Of a DNA stretch of 64,000 nt, positions 50,166 through 60,160 are shown piece by piece. The notes beneath the pieces were generated by a model. It was not told where the DNA came from, did not search any database, and saw only the letters and a program-made list of their open reading frames with translations. Numbering within the stretch: the first letter of the stretch is position 1; the number at the start of each line of letters is the position of its first letter. Source of the DNA: Stentor coeruleus. Lineage: Eukaryota; Ciliophora; Heterotrichea; Heterotrichida; Stentoridae. A program made the translations under genes and the position numbers. Location of the stretch: positions 1-64,000 of the forward strand of contig MPUH01000218.1 of assembly GCA_001970955.1 (NCBI GenBank), in the 5' to 3' direction.

Positions 50166-51727
50166 TTATTTCTTCTTAATCTTCCTATCATTTTTCACAT
50201 TAAAAAAATTCTTCGAATCATTACTATCAGTCTCTACAAAATTAAGTTCGCATATATTCAAATCATCTGAATACCTCGAGTTTTTATCTTTATTCCTAAG
50301 ACTAACCGGGTTTTCTGTTATAAACATCGAAGAAGTGTCAAAATTCTGCACATCATGAAAATCTTTTAAAGGCTTGATATATATTTTAACTTCCTCTTTA
50401 AGCTTAAGCATAAGTTCAAAAATCGTCACAGTGTCTATTTTTTTATAATAAAAATTCGGGTTTAGAAATCTGATCATTTTTTCAGTCCATTCTAAAACCG
50501 TAGCTTTTATAGAAGTTAATTGGATAAGTTTTTTGTTTTCTAATGCATTTCTTTGATTTAAAAATAATATTTGTTCATTAAGTTGCTTAATAACCCCTCC
50601 AGTTATAGGGTTTTTATCGCTTATAGAAATCTCATTGATTTTTTTTTGAAGTTTAGCATTTCTTATAGAATAACTCTCAAGGGTTTGTTTATTGATTCTT
50701 ATAAGATTTGTTAGGTCTTGTAATGATTCTTCTTTTGTTAAAAACTTTTCTACTAAACTCCCTATGTCTTGTAAACCTGTCACACTTTTAATTTTACGAA
50801 AAGCTATATCGATTGTTGTGAACTTTTGCACTATATCTTCAAGTTTTTTAGATAAAAACATATGCCAACATTTGTGTAGAAGCAAACCTTGATGAAGTTC
50901 TTTTTCTGAACGGTTTTTCTCATTAATCCCAACTTTTTCTAATATATCCTGTTGTCTTAAATATCGTTCTTCACGATCAGTTTCAAGGTTGTTTATAATT
51001 TTTCTCTCTTTTTCGTATTTTGTTGATAGTTCTAAGTTTTTTCTATTGAAAAAGTCCATTGTTTTGTTTAAGTTTTTATAAAGTTTTTGGTTTCTGGTTT
51101 TTTCTTCTGAGCTTTTCATTTTTAGTCTTGTAACTTCATTTAAAACAAAACCTTTGTTTTTTATCCTCTCGGCTAGGTAATGTTTCCGCATGTCTAAAAA
51201 AATTTTTGTTGTTCTTAAACGCTTGAGGATATGATAATAAATTTCTTGATTGCTTAAAAGATCATCTTGTTGATCTTTGGCTTTTTTGATTTCTTTTTCT
51301 AGGATGTTGATATCGTCTTGGATTTGATTGAATTTTTTCTGCCCAACTATTTCAGCGGTTGATACTTCGTTGAGTTCTAAGGATAGTCTTCTTATTCTTG
51401 TGTTTTTGTTATGTTTTGATATGGAACTACTGTTGTTGCAGAGTTTTAACATGCTTAGTTGCTGGGATACTTCAGTTGACATTATGTGTCGAGGATCGCA
51501 AGGAGATGTATCTGTTAACTTGAATATCTGACTATCAATATAATTTGCTGTTGCTGTTGAAGATAAGAGAAGTTTAAAATCTTTTTTAGCTGATTGTAAA
51601 GGTGTTGTAGCATCAACGGATCNGATAAGAGAAGTTTAAAATCTTTTTTAGCTGATTGTAAAGGTGTTGTAGCATCAACGGATCTTCGTCTTCGTTTTAT
51701 GCTTGAACTTACAGGTCTGATTTTCAT
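50166..51727 (-). CDS. Coiled-coil protein, N terminus spanning an N join
   Basis: About 499 residues after collapsing the join at 51623. Starting at MKIRPVSSSIKRRRRSVDA (51727), the collapsed sequence reads in frame through KKDFKLLLSSTATANY to the long frame that begins MSTEVSQQ (51482). Most of the protein is coiled coil (EIKKAKDQQDDLLSNQE; NEQILFLNQRNALENKKL). The last 60 residues are polar. It resembles axonemal or basal-body coiled-coil proteins in composition only. Confidence 0.78.
51562..51684. repeat. Single-N join between two 61-bp copies
   Basis: N at 51623; identical copies 51562-51622 and 51624-51684 within the coiled-coil gene. Collapsing them restores one frame. Confidence 0.9.
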
Positions 51728-52788
51728 AGTTTAAAAAGATTTTATGAAAGTAGTATGGATGATAAAAATGAATGTTTATGATTGAAATAATAAAAGGGTT
51801 ATAAGCAATGAGGCTTATGTTTATTGTAGAAAAGGTTATTGTTTTTAGGATTGGATTTTTGATAAAAGGATAAAAAAAGTTTTTTGAAGATAGATGGTAA
51901 GGAAAGATGAGTATGGATAATTTATTGCTTGGTTTATAGAATGAATTTTAATCATAGCTGAATTCTTAACTTTTTCTTTAGATAAGAACTATTAAAAATA
52001 TTTGAAATCTTCTAATGATAAAAAAGCTAAAGTGATATTTGTTTTTGGTATGATTGTTGTATTTATGTATACAAGATATATCACCTTTACCAAGTTCACG
52101 GGTTATTGAACTGTTTGGTATAATAACATTAAAATAAGAGTAGTTTAGTATCTGTTCATCAGTAATTCCAAAAATTTATCCTATTGAAGCTGTAGATAAT
52201 ATATAACTCTGTTTTTAAGTTCATTAAGGATTTTATATTTCTATATATATTTTTTATCTTTTACATAGCGATTATATAATTTCACAAGATTCATCAGATT
52301 ACAAAACATCAATAAAAAATTACTCACAATCATTAAAACAATAAATAAAACCATACCCAAGTTTTTTTTCTAACCAATATCCTCATATGAAGTCTTTGTT
52401 AAAATCAAATACAACTTAAAATTCCCAAAATTTTCCTATCAAATACAAAAAAGTATATCTTTTACTTTCACACATTTTATAAAAAAATCTAAACTAATAA
52501 TTTTCCCACATTCCATAATCAATATCCTCATATGAAGTCTTTGTTAAAATCAAATACAACTTAAAATTCCCAAAATTTTCCTATCAAATACAAAAAAAGT
52601 ATATCTTTTACTTTCACACATTTTATAAAAAAATCTAAACTGATAATTTTCCCACATTCCAAAATTCATATTTTCTAAAACTCCCGTACTTTCCTATTAA
52701 AAAAAAAAATCTACCCTTATTTCAATAAAAATTAAAACATCTATAATACTTAAACCTAGACTAATAAAACTCATGCAAAGTTCTTAGC
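51728..52788. other. Intergenic with a tandem duplication
   Basis: About 1 kb without genes. The right part holds a two-copy tandem repeat (52376-52660). Confidence 0.6.
52376..52660. repeat. Two-copy tandem repeat of about 140 bp (period 145)
   Basis: Starts at 52376 and 52521. The copies differ by an extra A and an A/G change, and end differently, so they are slightly diverged. No N is present. Confidence 0.85.
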
Positions 52789-53763
52789 TTAGTCTCTAAT
52801 CCCCCTAGTAATTTTTTTTTCCTCTTCTCTATTATCATTAGATCGATTTCTCTACATAAAAAATACCGAAAGTCCTGTAGTCCAGTCAAAAATCAAGTCA
52901 TTTGTGTAGTTTTCTCTAAAAAACAACTCTTTAAACAATCGTTTCAAATAACTATAATCAGGTCTATCTTCAAACCTTAAATTCCTACAGTAATTTAAAT
53001 AAGTGACAAATTCTTGAGGAAAAGTTCGACACAAAGTTTCAACTGATGTATTAATTTTTCTTTCCATAATTTTTTCATATTTTTCTTTTTTATCACGTGC
53101 TGGCAGACCTTGCCATGGTAAATTCCCTTTAAGGAAATATATAAACACATAAGCTAAACCTTCTAAATCATCTCTTCTAGATTGTTCTATACCTAAATGT
53201 GTATTTATTGATGTATACCTAGCAGTACCAGTTAAACTTTTACCTTCACGATAAGGAATATGTTGTTGAGTTTTTGGATCTCTATATCTTTTTGCTAGTC
53301 CAAAGTCTATGATGAATATTTGAGACATTTTTCTATTCAGGCCAATAAGAAAGTTATCAGGTTTAATGTCTCGATGAAGGAAATTTTTAGCATGAATAAA
53401 TTCAACTCTTGTGATCATTTGGTCAGCTAACATTAAAACTGTTTTTAAAGATAGTCGACGATTGCAGAAGTTCATCAGATCTTCTAAAGATGGTCCAAGC
53501 AAGTCAATGACCATAACATTGAAATTCCCTTCAACTCCATACCAGTAAATATTCGGGATTCCAGAAGCTCCTTGCAAATATCGATAAATCTTAGACTCAT
53601 AGAATAACTGAGGGTGTCTACATGCTGCTTCTTCTAGTTTTACACCTACTTCTTCGTTAGTTGTTGTGTTTATACCTAGGTAAATCACCCCAAATGATCC
53701 ACCTCCAATTCGTTTCACTAGTTTATACTTCCCTGCAATTACCAAATTGATCAACTGATCCAT
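52789..53763 (-). CDS. Casein kinase 1 family protein kinase
   Basis: A 319-residue spliced CK1. The Gly loop is [11 protein letters not shown] and the catalytic Lys is in VGVKLE. The catalytic loop is [10 protein letters not shown], followed by [10 protein letters not shown]. The CK1-specific segment is [23 protein letters not shown]. The frame seems to end at 52852, but that TAG closes a 15-nt phase-0 intron (52852-52866, GTATTTTTTATGTAG). Splicing adds a basic/acidic tail ([17 protein letters not shown]) to a TAA at 52789. CK1 kinases act on acidic or primed sites in many pathways; ciliates have many copies. Confidence 0.93.
52852..52866 (-). other. 15-nt intron
   Basis: GTATTTTTTATGTAG, phase 0, near the 3' end of the CK1 gene. 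Confidence 0.8.
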
Positions 53764-54126
53764 ATTATATTTTTAAAAAAATATTCAATGTTTTGTTAGT
53801 AGATTATTTAGGTTAATACACTTATGATTATATGTTTTTATGATATAAGTTAGAATATTAGAAAAAAAAATTAGATGTACTGCTGTGGGTGAAGATTATG
53901 GTTTTTGAAGAGGTTTAAGGTTTGAAATATAGTTTACTGAATAGATTTCTAATGTTAAGGGTATATATAAAAATGTGATCTTAGGCTTTTTAATAAAAAT
54001 GCTTATTAAAACTATTGTCGAAAGGATAATTATTCATATATCCTCATATAAAAATCTAAAAAATTTTAACTATTAAAAACTAAATCCTAGTCATCACATC
54101 AAAAACTCCTAAAATTTCTTATAGAC
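53764..54126. other. Intergenic, no gene recognised
   Basis: Short A+T-rich spacer between two minus-strand kinase genes. Confidence 0.6.
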
Positions 54127-55206
54127 TTACTTTTTACTTATTTTTTTCATTAGACTTTTCCTCTCGTTCTTAGCTTCAAACATGCATCTCATGTTCAATA
54201 ATCTCTTTGCTGTAGGTCTCATACCAGGATTTCTTTCCATACAAGCTAAATAAAGTCTTTTCAACCCTTCATCTCTTTTATGACTTAAAATCGGTAATTC
54301 TCCATTTATCACATTTTGCATAGTATCTAATACTGTTCTGTTCGGAAATGGTGTCCTTCTTTCTATAATCTCAAACAAAATCACCCCAAAAGACCAAATA
54401 TCGCATTGAAAATCATAATCTTTTCTTTGCCACATTTCTGGTGGAATCGACTGTAATGAGCCAACAACAGTATTTCTTTGATCATATTCTTCAGTAAGTT
54501 CCTGCATTTCTCCAAAATCCCCAATTTTCACATCTCCATTTTTGCTTAAATATATATTCTCAGTTTTCAAATCTCTATGCATAACATTAATATAATGACA
54601 ATATTCAATACCTTTAAGTACTTCTTTTGCTATATGACAAATAATATCTTTATGTAAATCTTTTGTTTGTTTTTGAAGTAAATCAGATAATCTTAAGTCC
54701 ATAAGTTCATAAATCACATAGTAACAATTGAATTCTTTGTAAATTTCAAGAGCTTTGACTATATTGTCACTGGTTTGGGTTGATGAGAAAAGAAATTCTC
54801 TTCTAATTGCCAGATCTCTGCTTTGGTCGGCTATGATTTCTTTTAAAGCAAAAAAGTCACCTTGGATTTTGTCTTTGATTTTATAGACTCTTGATGTTCC
54901 ACCTTTAGCGATATATTCAACTTTTTCATACTTTTGAAAAGGATTTCCTGATATAAGTTGGGGCATTTCAGCAAGTTCTCTATTGATCTAAATAGAAAAT
55001 ACACGTAATTCACTTCTTTTTGGTGCTTGATTCATTTGCTCTCGGTTTATATAGCATCCCCAACACCAACATGACATTGATAGTTTTTCTAAACTTAAAG
55101 GATCATCTGTACCACACTCTTTACAGAATTTTCTATTGCATCCGAGGCAGGTTCTTAATTTTGATAAATTGTGTTCCTTACGGCAATTACAACAAATCAT
55201 TTTCAT
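54127..55206 (-). CDS. Protein kinase with N-terminal zinc finger (two exons)
   Basis: A 354-residue spliced product. Exon 1 encodes a Cys-rich finger at about residues 5-55: CCNCRKEH...CLGCNRKFCKECG...CWCWGC. A 15-nt phase-0 intron (54988-55002, GTATTTTCTATTTAG) joins ELR to INRELAEMPQLISG and the kinase domain. Kinase motifs are Gly loop AKGGTSRVYK, Lys in ALKEI, HRDLKTENI, DFGEMQEL, SIPPEMW in place of the usual APE, and DIWSFGVILFEI. All core catalytic residues are present. The fold is STE/NEK-like; the group is uncertain. The finger may mediate membrane or partner binding. Confidence 0.88.
54988..55002 (-). other. 15-nt intron
   Basis: GTATTTTCTATTTAG, phase 0. It fuses the zinc-finger exon to the kinase exon. 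Confidence 0.85.
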
Positions 55207-56083
55207 TTTATATAAACTTTATTTGGATTAGCATATTGTAGCTTATGAGGAGTATTTATATGATTTAATTTATTAAGAAAATGATAGAAGTAATGATTAA
55301 AATGTATAGATTGGGAATATGTTTTTTTGTTAGGAGTGGATTAGTATTAGTATGGATTTTTAAGAATAAGATTGATGTAGGAGAGACAGTTTTTAAGAAG
55401 GAAGTTAAGAAACTTAAGAATATTATTAATAGTTTATTAATTAAGATTTTTTATTATAAGATTTGTGTGGATTTTATTTGTTTAATGTTTTGAGAATAAG
55501 ATATTATACCACTGGGTGTTAGGGTGCTATTTTGGATAATAGGTATAAAGAAAGTAGTGATGAAGTATAGAAAGGTGTTATATGATTATGTATTTAAATG
55601 ATTTAATGAATATTATCATGATTTATTAATATCTTATAATCAAATTTTTGAAATAAAAATACCATCCAGGAATAAAATAGTATTATTTATAACAATTATT
55701 CTCTTAAAAAAATTCTATGCAATTTTTATTACAATTAGCATATCTTATATCACAAAACCTATCTTCAACCTAAAAAACATTATTTTCTATACTAATAACA
55801 ACTTTACCAATATCATAATAAAAATAGACTTCTTCAAAACTTAATCCTACAATTCTAAACCTATAAATCTGAGTTACAATATAAAATCCTNTATTTTCTA
55901 TACTAATAACAACTTTACCAATATCATAATAAAAATAGACTTCTTCAAAACTTAACCCTACAATTCTAAACCTATAAATCTGAGTTACAATATAAAATCC
56001 TAATCCTAATCCTAATCATAAATTTTAAATAATCCCATTCTATATTCCACCCGATCCAAATATTAACGGAAAGATTTCTAAAT
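55207..56083. other. Divergent intergenic region with an N join
   Basis: G/T-rich at left and C/A-rich at right. A short run of CCTAAT units lies near 55996-56020; it is not a telomere. No gene. Confidence 0.6.
55781..56001. repeat. Single-N join between two copies of about 110 bp
   Basis: N at 55891; copies 55781-55890 and 55892-56001 differ at one base (cttaatccta versus cttaacccta). Confidence 0.85.
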
Positions 56084-56680
56084 ATGACGTCCAGATCCAA
56101 AAGCGTAGCAAAGTTAAATTTTATCGAACTTCTTCCTAAAAAACTCTCTAACCTCAACAGTATTCATGAGAAATTTTCTAGTAGGTTATATGGAACTAAA
56201 ATCCTTCAACCTTTACATCAATTTTCACATACAACAGCTTTGATTATAGAAAGTGATAGACCACCTGCGATATATCTTCATACAGAAAAAAGCTTTGATA
56301 AAAAATCTCAGTCCTCACCTGCTAAACGTATGCAAAAACTTAAAGAAGCTCGGCTGTTTAGGCCAAGAAAATCAATTCAGTTAGATAATAAAAAGCCAAT
56401 GACCTCATCTTATAATGAAATTTCTGATGTTAAGCGAGAGAAAACATTTGATATTGTTAGTCAAATATCACAAGCAGTTTTTAAAGAGAAGGAGAATGAG
56501 AATGATGATTTTTTAATGAAGACAACTAGAGATTTTTCAGGTAAGATACAGTCAAAAAGGAAAATTATTAAAAAACAGGCTCAGAAACTTGCTATGGGTA
56601 AATTGAATATAATTAAAGCTATGGGAAATAGGCCACGCCAGAGCCAAAGCTCTAAGAGAATTGTCATGCATATTAAATAA
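56084..56680 (+). CDS. Unknown basic protein
   Basis: 198 residues, Lys/Ser-rich. It contains SPAKRMQKLKEARLFRPRKS near residue 80 and a basic C terminus (KRKIIKKQAQKLAMGKLN). No membrane span or known domain. The frame is clean from ATG to TAA. Function unknown. Confidence 0.7.
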   Translation: MTSRSKSVAKLNFIELLPKKLSNLNSIHEKFSSRLYGTKILQPLHQFSHTTALIIESDRPPAIYLHTEKSFDKKSQSSPAKRMQKLKEARLFRPRKSIQLDNKKPMTSSYNEISDVKREKTFDIVSQISQAVFKEKENENDDFLMKTTRDFSGKIQSKRKIIKKQAQKLAMGKLNIIKAMGNRPRQSQSSKRIVMHIK

Positions 56681-56713
56681 TTGATATTATCAGCTAATAA
56701 ATATATTATAAAA

Positions 56714-58384
56714 TCAGTTTAAACTCTGAATTATATTCTCCAGAATATCACAGCACTCTAGAGACATATTATTGCTAATTATTTCTCCCATTACCGCATT
56801 TAATTCTGACCTAATCTCCTCATTCCTTATAGCGAACTCCGCATCTTTTTCTTTTATTTTCGACTGGAAAAAACATTTAATCTTCAAAAAATCCTGATCT
56901 TTCCTACTGGTCTCAGTTTTAAAAAACTGCGAATCTTTAATCATTTTATCTTGTAAATCTTCATAACATATTTTAATCTTATCTAAATCCTTTTGTAATC
57001 CTCTTTTTTCCTGATTTTCTTGTTGAAGTTTCTGTCTTAGTATAGCCAATTCTTCTAAATTCTGCCTAGTCTGTTGTATATCTAATTGTTTCATAGTAAC
57101 TTCTAAATCATTTATACTAGTTTCAAGTGCTTTTTTATCAGTAACAGCTTGGGCAAAAGATTTATTCATATAGTCCAAATCCTGTTCAAGATTTTCTATA
57201 CACAAAGTTTTATCATTTAATTCCTTTTTAAGCTGGTTTACTTCTTCCTCAAGATGATTTCTTTCTTTTTGTAAGGATTTTATCAAATCATATAATTCCT
57301 TCTGTTTATTCAAAAAATCATTCTCACTTTCTTTATGAACCATATCAAGTTCTGAGTAGTTTTTCATTAAAATATCGATTTGTTTAGTTTTTTCATCAAT
57401 TTTTTTACTCAAACTTTCTTGGGTGATTTCAAGTTTCTCATGTAAAAAATTAGTTTTCTCTTCTGATTTCTCTTTGTTTTTCAGTTGTTTTTCAAGGTCA
57501 CAAATTTTTTCTTCCTTGTTTTTTATTTGTTTTTCAAGATCACTGATTTTTTCCTTCAGCTCGAAATTCTCTTTTTTTATATTCGCATTTTTAATATGAT
57601 TATTTTTTATAGTTTTTTGTATTTCTTCAATTGAGTTATTTATTTCTGTTTTAAATTTTTCCTCTTTTAATCTGTATTTTTTTTTAAGCTCTTGTTTAAG
57701 GATTTTACCAAAACTTTTTGTATGGTGTTCTTGAATATCACTTGCCCTTGCTAGTTTATCTTTAAGAATTTGATTTTCTTCATCTAAAGGGCTGATGTTT
57801 TTAAGTTTCACATCAAGGACTTGCATTTCTAAACATAATCTATCGCATTCTTGTTGTAAATCTTTGATTTGGTTTGATTTGATTTCTAATTGACTTTTTG
57901 ATTGAAAAAGTTCGTTTTCTAAGGCAGATATTTTGTTTTTTTCGTGTATAAAAGATAGTCCTTTTTTAAGTTCCCCGTTTTCTCTTTGTAAAAGCCCTAA
58001 GTCGACAATTAGTTTGTTGTGATTCCCGAGTTTTTGGGCTAGGAAACTGTTCTCGAGTTTGAGTTTCTCATTTTCTTTATTGTATTTTATAATANAAAGC
58101 CCTAAGTCGACAATTAGTTTGTTGTGATTCCCGAGTTTTTGGGCTAGGAAACTGTTCTCAAGTTTGAGTTTCTCATTTTCTTTATTGTATTTTATAATGA
58201 AATCTTCAAGTTCTTCAATGCGGGATTCATTTTGTTTTAGTTTGAACTCAGTTTCTTTTTTATAAGATTTGTAGTAATTGATTTCACTTTGTAGCTCCTA
58301 GATTTGTATTACTTCAATAGTCCGCTTGCAACGTGTTAGGAAGTCTGCTTGATAGAAGAGCTTCTCTGTATTGAGGTCTGCCAT
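56714..58384 (-). CDS. Long coiled-coil protein (two exons, one N join)
   Basis: The gene starts at ATG 58384 (MADLNTEKLFYQADFLTRC). A 15-nt phase-0 intron (58298-58312, GTAATACAAATCTAG) joins TIE to ELQSEINYYKSY. Across the N join at 58095 (collapsed) the frame continues into the long coiled coil that starts MQVLDVKLK. The collapsed protein is about 517 residues, almost all heptad-rich (EKQIKNKEEKICDLEKQLKN; HLEEEVNQLKKELNDK). It looks like a cytoskeletal or Golgi-type coiled coil. No specific family. Confidence 0.82.
57991..58199. repeat. Single-N join between two 104-bp copies
   Basis: N at 58095; copies 57991-58094 and 58096-58199 differ at one base (ctcgag versus ctcaag). Confidence 0.88.
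58298..58312 (-). other. 15-nt intron
   Basis: GTAATACAAATCTAG, phase 0. It contains an in-frame TAG and is the clearest single intron in the window. Confidence 0.88.
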
Positions 58385-59001
58385 TGTTAATTATCATAAA
58401 GCTTTTTTATAAATAAATCTTAGATTTTTTGGTTTTTATATGATAGTTTTAGCTTTATTTAAAGGATTTTTGAATGTTTATTGTTGTATTAGGAATATTT
58501 GTTGAGCTTTGAAAGGGAGAAAGTTTGAGAAGGTGTTATGGTAGAGATAATTGGGATATTGATGTGGATGCTAAAGTAAAATTGGTTAGTGGTTGTATTG
58601 GGTTATTAGAAAAAAGTACTAAGAAAATATATGAGATCAGCAAGCTGGAATATAATTTGAAGTAAAAATGTATAATTTTTTTTCAAATCGATTAATTTTT
58701 TAAATTTGTATAAACTTATCCTTTAGACTCATATAAATATTCAACATTAACAACTTTTATAGTCTCTATTTACACTGTTATTTACTTTTGCAAATATTAT
58801 CATATTTAACTATCATCACCAAAATCATCAATAAATCTACAACTTTTATACACATTTTTACTCTAAAATTTCCTATAAAACTTATTCCAAAAACCCAAAA
58901 AACTCAAATCATACCTTTATATATAAACCTTTTATCATACACAAACAAACCTAAAATCCCATCCTTTCCCACAACCGAATCCAAAACTATTCTTATAAAT
59001 C
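58385..59001. other. Intergenic, no gene recognised
   Basis: G/T-rich left (upstream of the coiled-coil gene) and C/A-rich right (downstream of the EF-hand gene). The 73-codon frame here is compositional noise. Confidence 0.6.
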
Positions 59002-59757
59002 TTAATTAGAAAAATAAAGACTAAGTTTCTGATAGAAATCAGTCATCCACAAACTTTTCTGAAACTCTTCCTTCGTCAAATACTTTTCTTCCTCTCTAGA
59101 ATTTTCTCTAAATACATGATCAATAGCTTCATCAATCTCTTCAGGATTCATATTTCCAGAAAGTAAGGATTTAAGACTAACCTGAAAGTCCACTTTATTA
59201 AGTAGCCCATCTTCATCAATATCGAAAATTTTAAATAGAACTAAATAACAAATACAGTTGAATTTTACATCATTAGTCGCTCTTGGACTAAAAACCCCAA
59301 GATATTGACAAAATTGACTAAAATCTATATAAGGGACCATATCGATTTCAGCAGCATCTTCAGGTTCTGGGGCAACTTTTGAACTAACATTTTGTGGGAC
59401 AAGGGTTGCTTTTTCAAATGAGTCTTCATCTTTATGAGGCATAAAATTTGTGATGTTTTTTATATACTCATCTGAACGCATTGGTAAAGCAATTTTCAAA
59501 CGCCCACGGAATGGATTGTAACGTAATTCACCCATTGATAAGAATTCTTGATTGGAGATTTTACCTCTTTTTTCTATGTCGATTTCGATAAAACGCTTAT
59601 AGATGCCTATAAGTTCTGATGCTAGGTCTATATAAAAGGTACAGCTTGTTTTCATCATGATGTCGTAGATTGTTTCACTTGAAATAGTGTCGTTAGATAA
59701 GGTTATAAGTTGAAGGATATAGTCTTCTTCAGTATTGGAACGTAAAATGTTACCCAT
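59002..59757 (-). CDS. EF-hand protein, calcineurin-B/CHP-like
   Basis: 251 residues starting MGNILRS, possibly N-myristoylated. One canonical EF loop is clear, DIDEDGLLNKVDF near residue 180. Another lies near residue 60 (EIDIEKRGKISNQEF) with weaker Ca ligands, and a degenerate one near residue 215. The opening resembles calcineurin B and CHP proteins, but a longer insert (about 95-145) separates the two halves. It is probably a membrane-associated Ca2+ sensor; the partner is unknown. Confidence 0.8.
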   Translation of the reverse strand: MGNILRSNTEEDYILQLITLSNDTISSETIYDIMMKTSCTFYIDLASELIGIYKRFIEIDIEKRGKISNQEFLSMGELRYNPFRGRLKIALPMRSDEYIKNITNFMPHKDEDSFEKATLVPQNVSSKVAPEPEDAAEIDMVPYIDFSQFCQYLGVFSPRATNDVKFNCICYLVLFKIFDIDEDGLLNKVDFQVSLKSLLSGNMNPEEIDEAIDHVFRENSREEEKYLTKEEFQKSLWMTDFYQKLSLYFSN

Positions 59758-60160
59758 TTTTATGAGTTCTAAATAAGATGAAGTTAGAAATTTATTAGAT
59801 TTTTGTAGTAAATATGTTAAGATAATATATAAATTATGGGATAAGAAGTTTGAAGTTATGATTGATGAGGGGATGATTTTGGTACTTTGATAGTGTGATA
59901 TAACTAATAAATAGGTTATTTATTTAGTAAAATGCATCTGATGATTTATCAAAAAACTTCCCTATATAAAATATAATTATTTCATTAGCCCTTTTATATA
60001 AAACCTTTGAATCAAATCAACCAAAAAAATATCGCCAAAATTTATATAATTGTCTTAGCCCATTAAATATAATTCCAGTCTGCCTAGCTTCTTACATTAA
60101 GTCTCTTATCTTTTTTTTCTATTACCTACCACTTAATCCTGTTCGAAATCCACCATTATA
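59758..60160. other. Divergent intergenic region
   Basis: No gene. G/T-rich near the EF-hand start and C/A-rich near the plus-strand start. Confidence 0.6.

Noticed and set aside
55996-56020. Internal telomere-like CCTAAT run
   Set aside because: Only a few units, part of a C/A-rich upstream region, and not at a sequence end.
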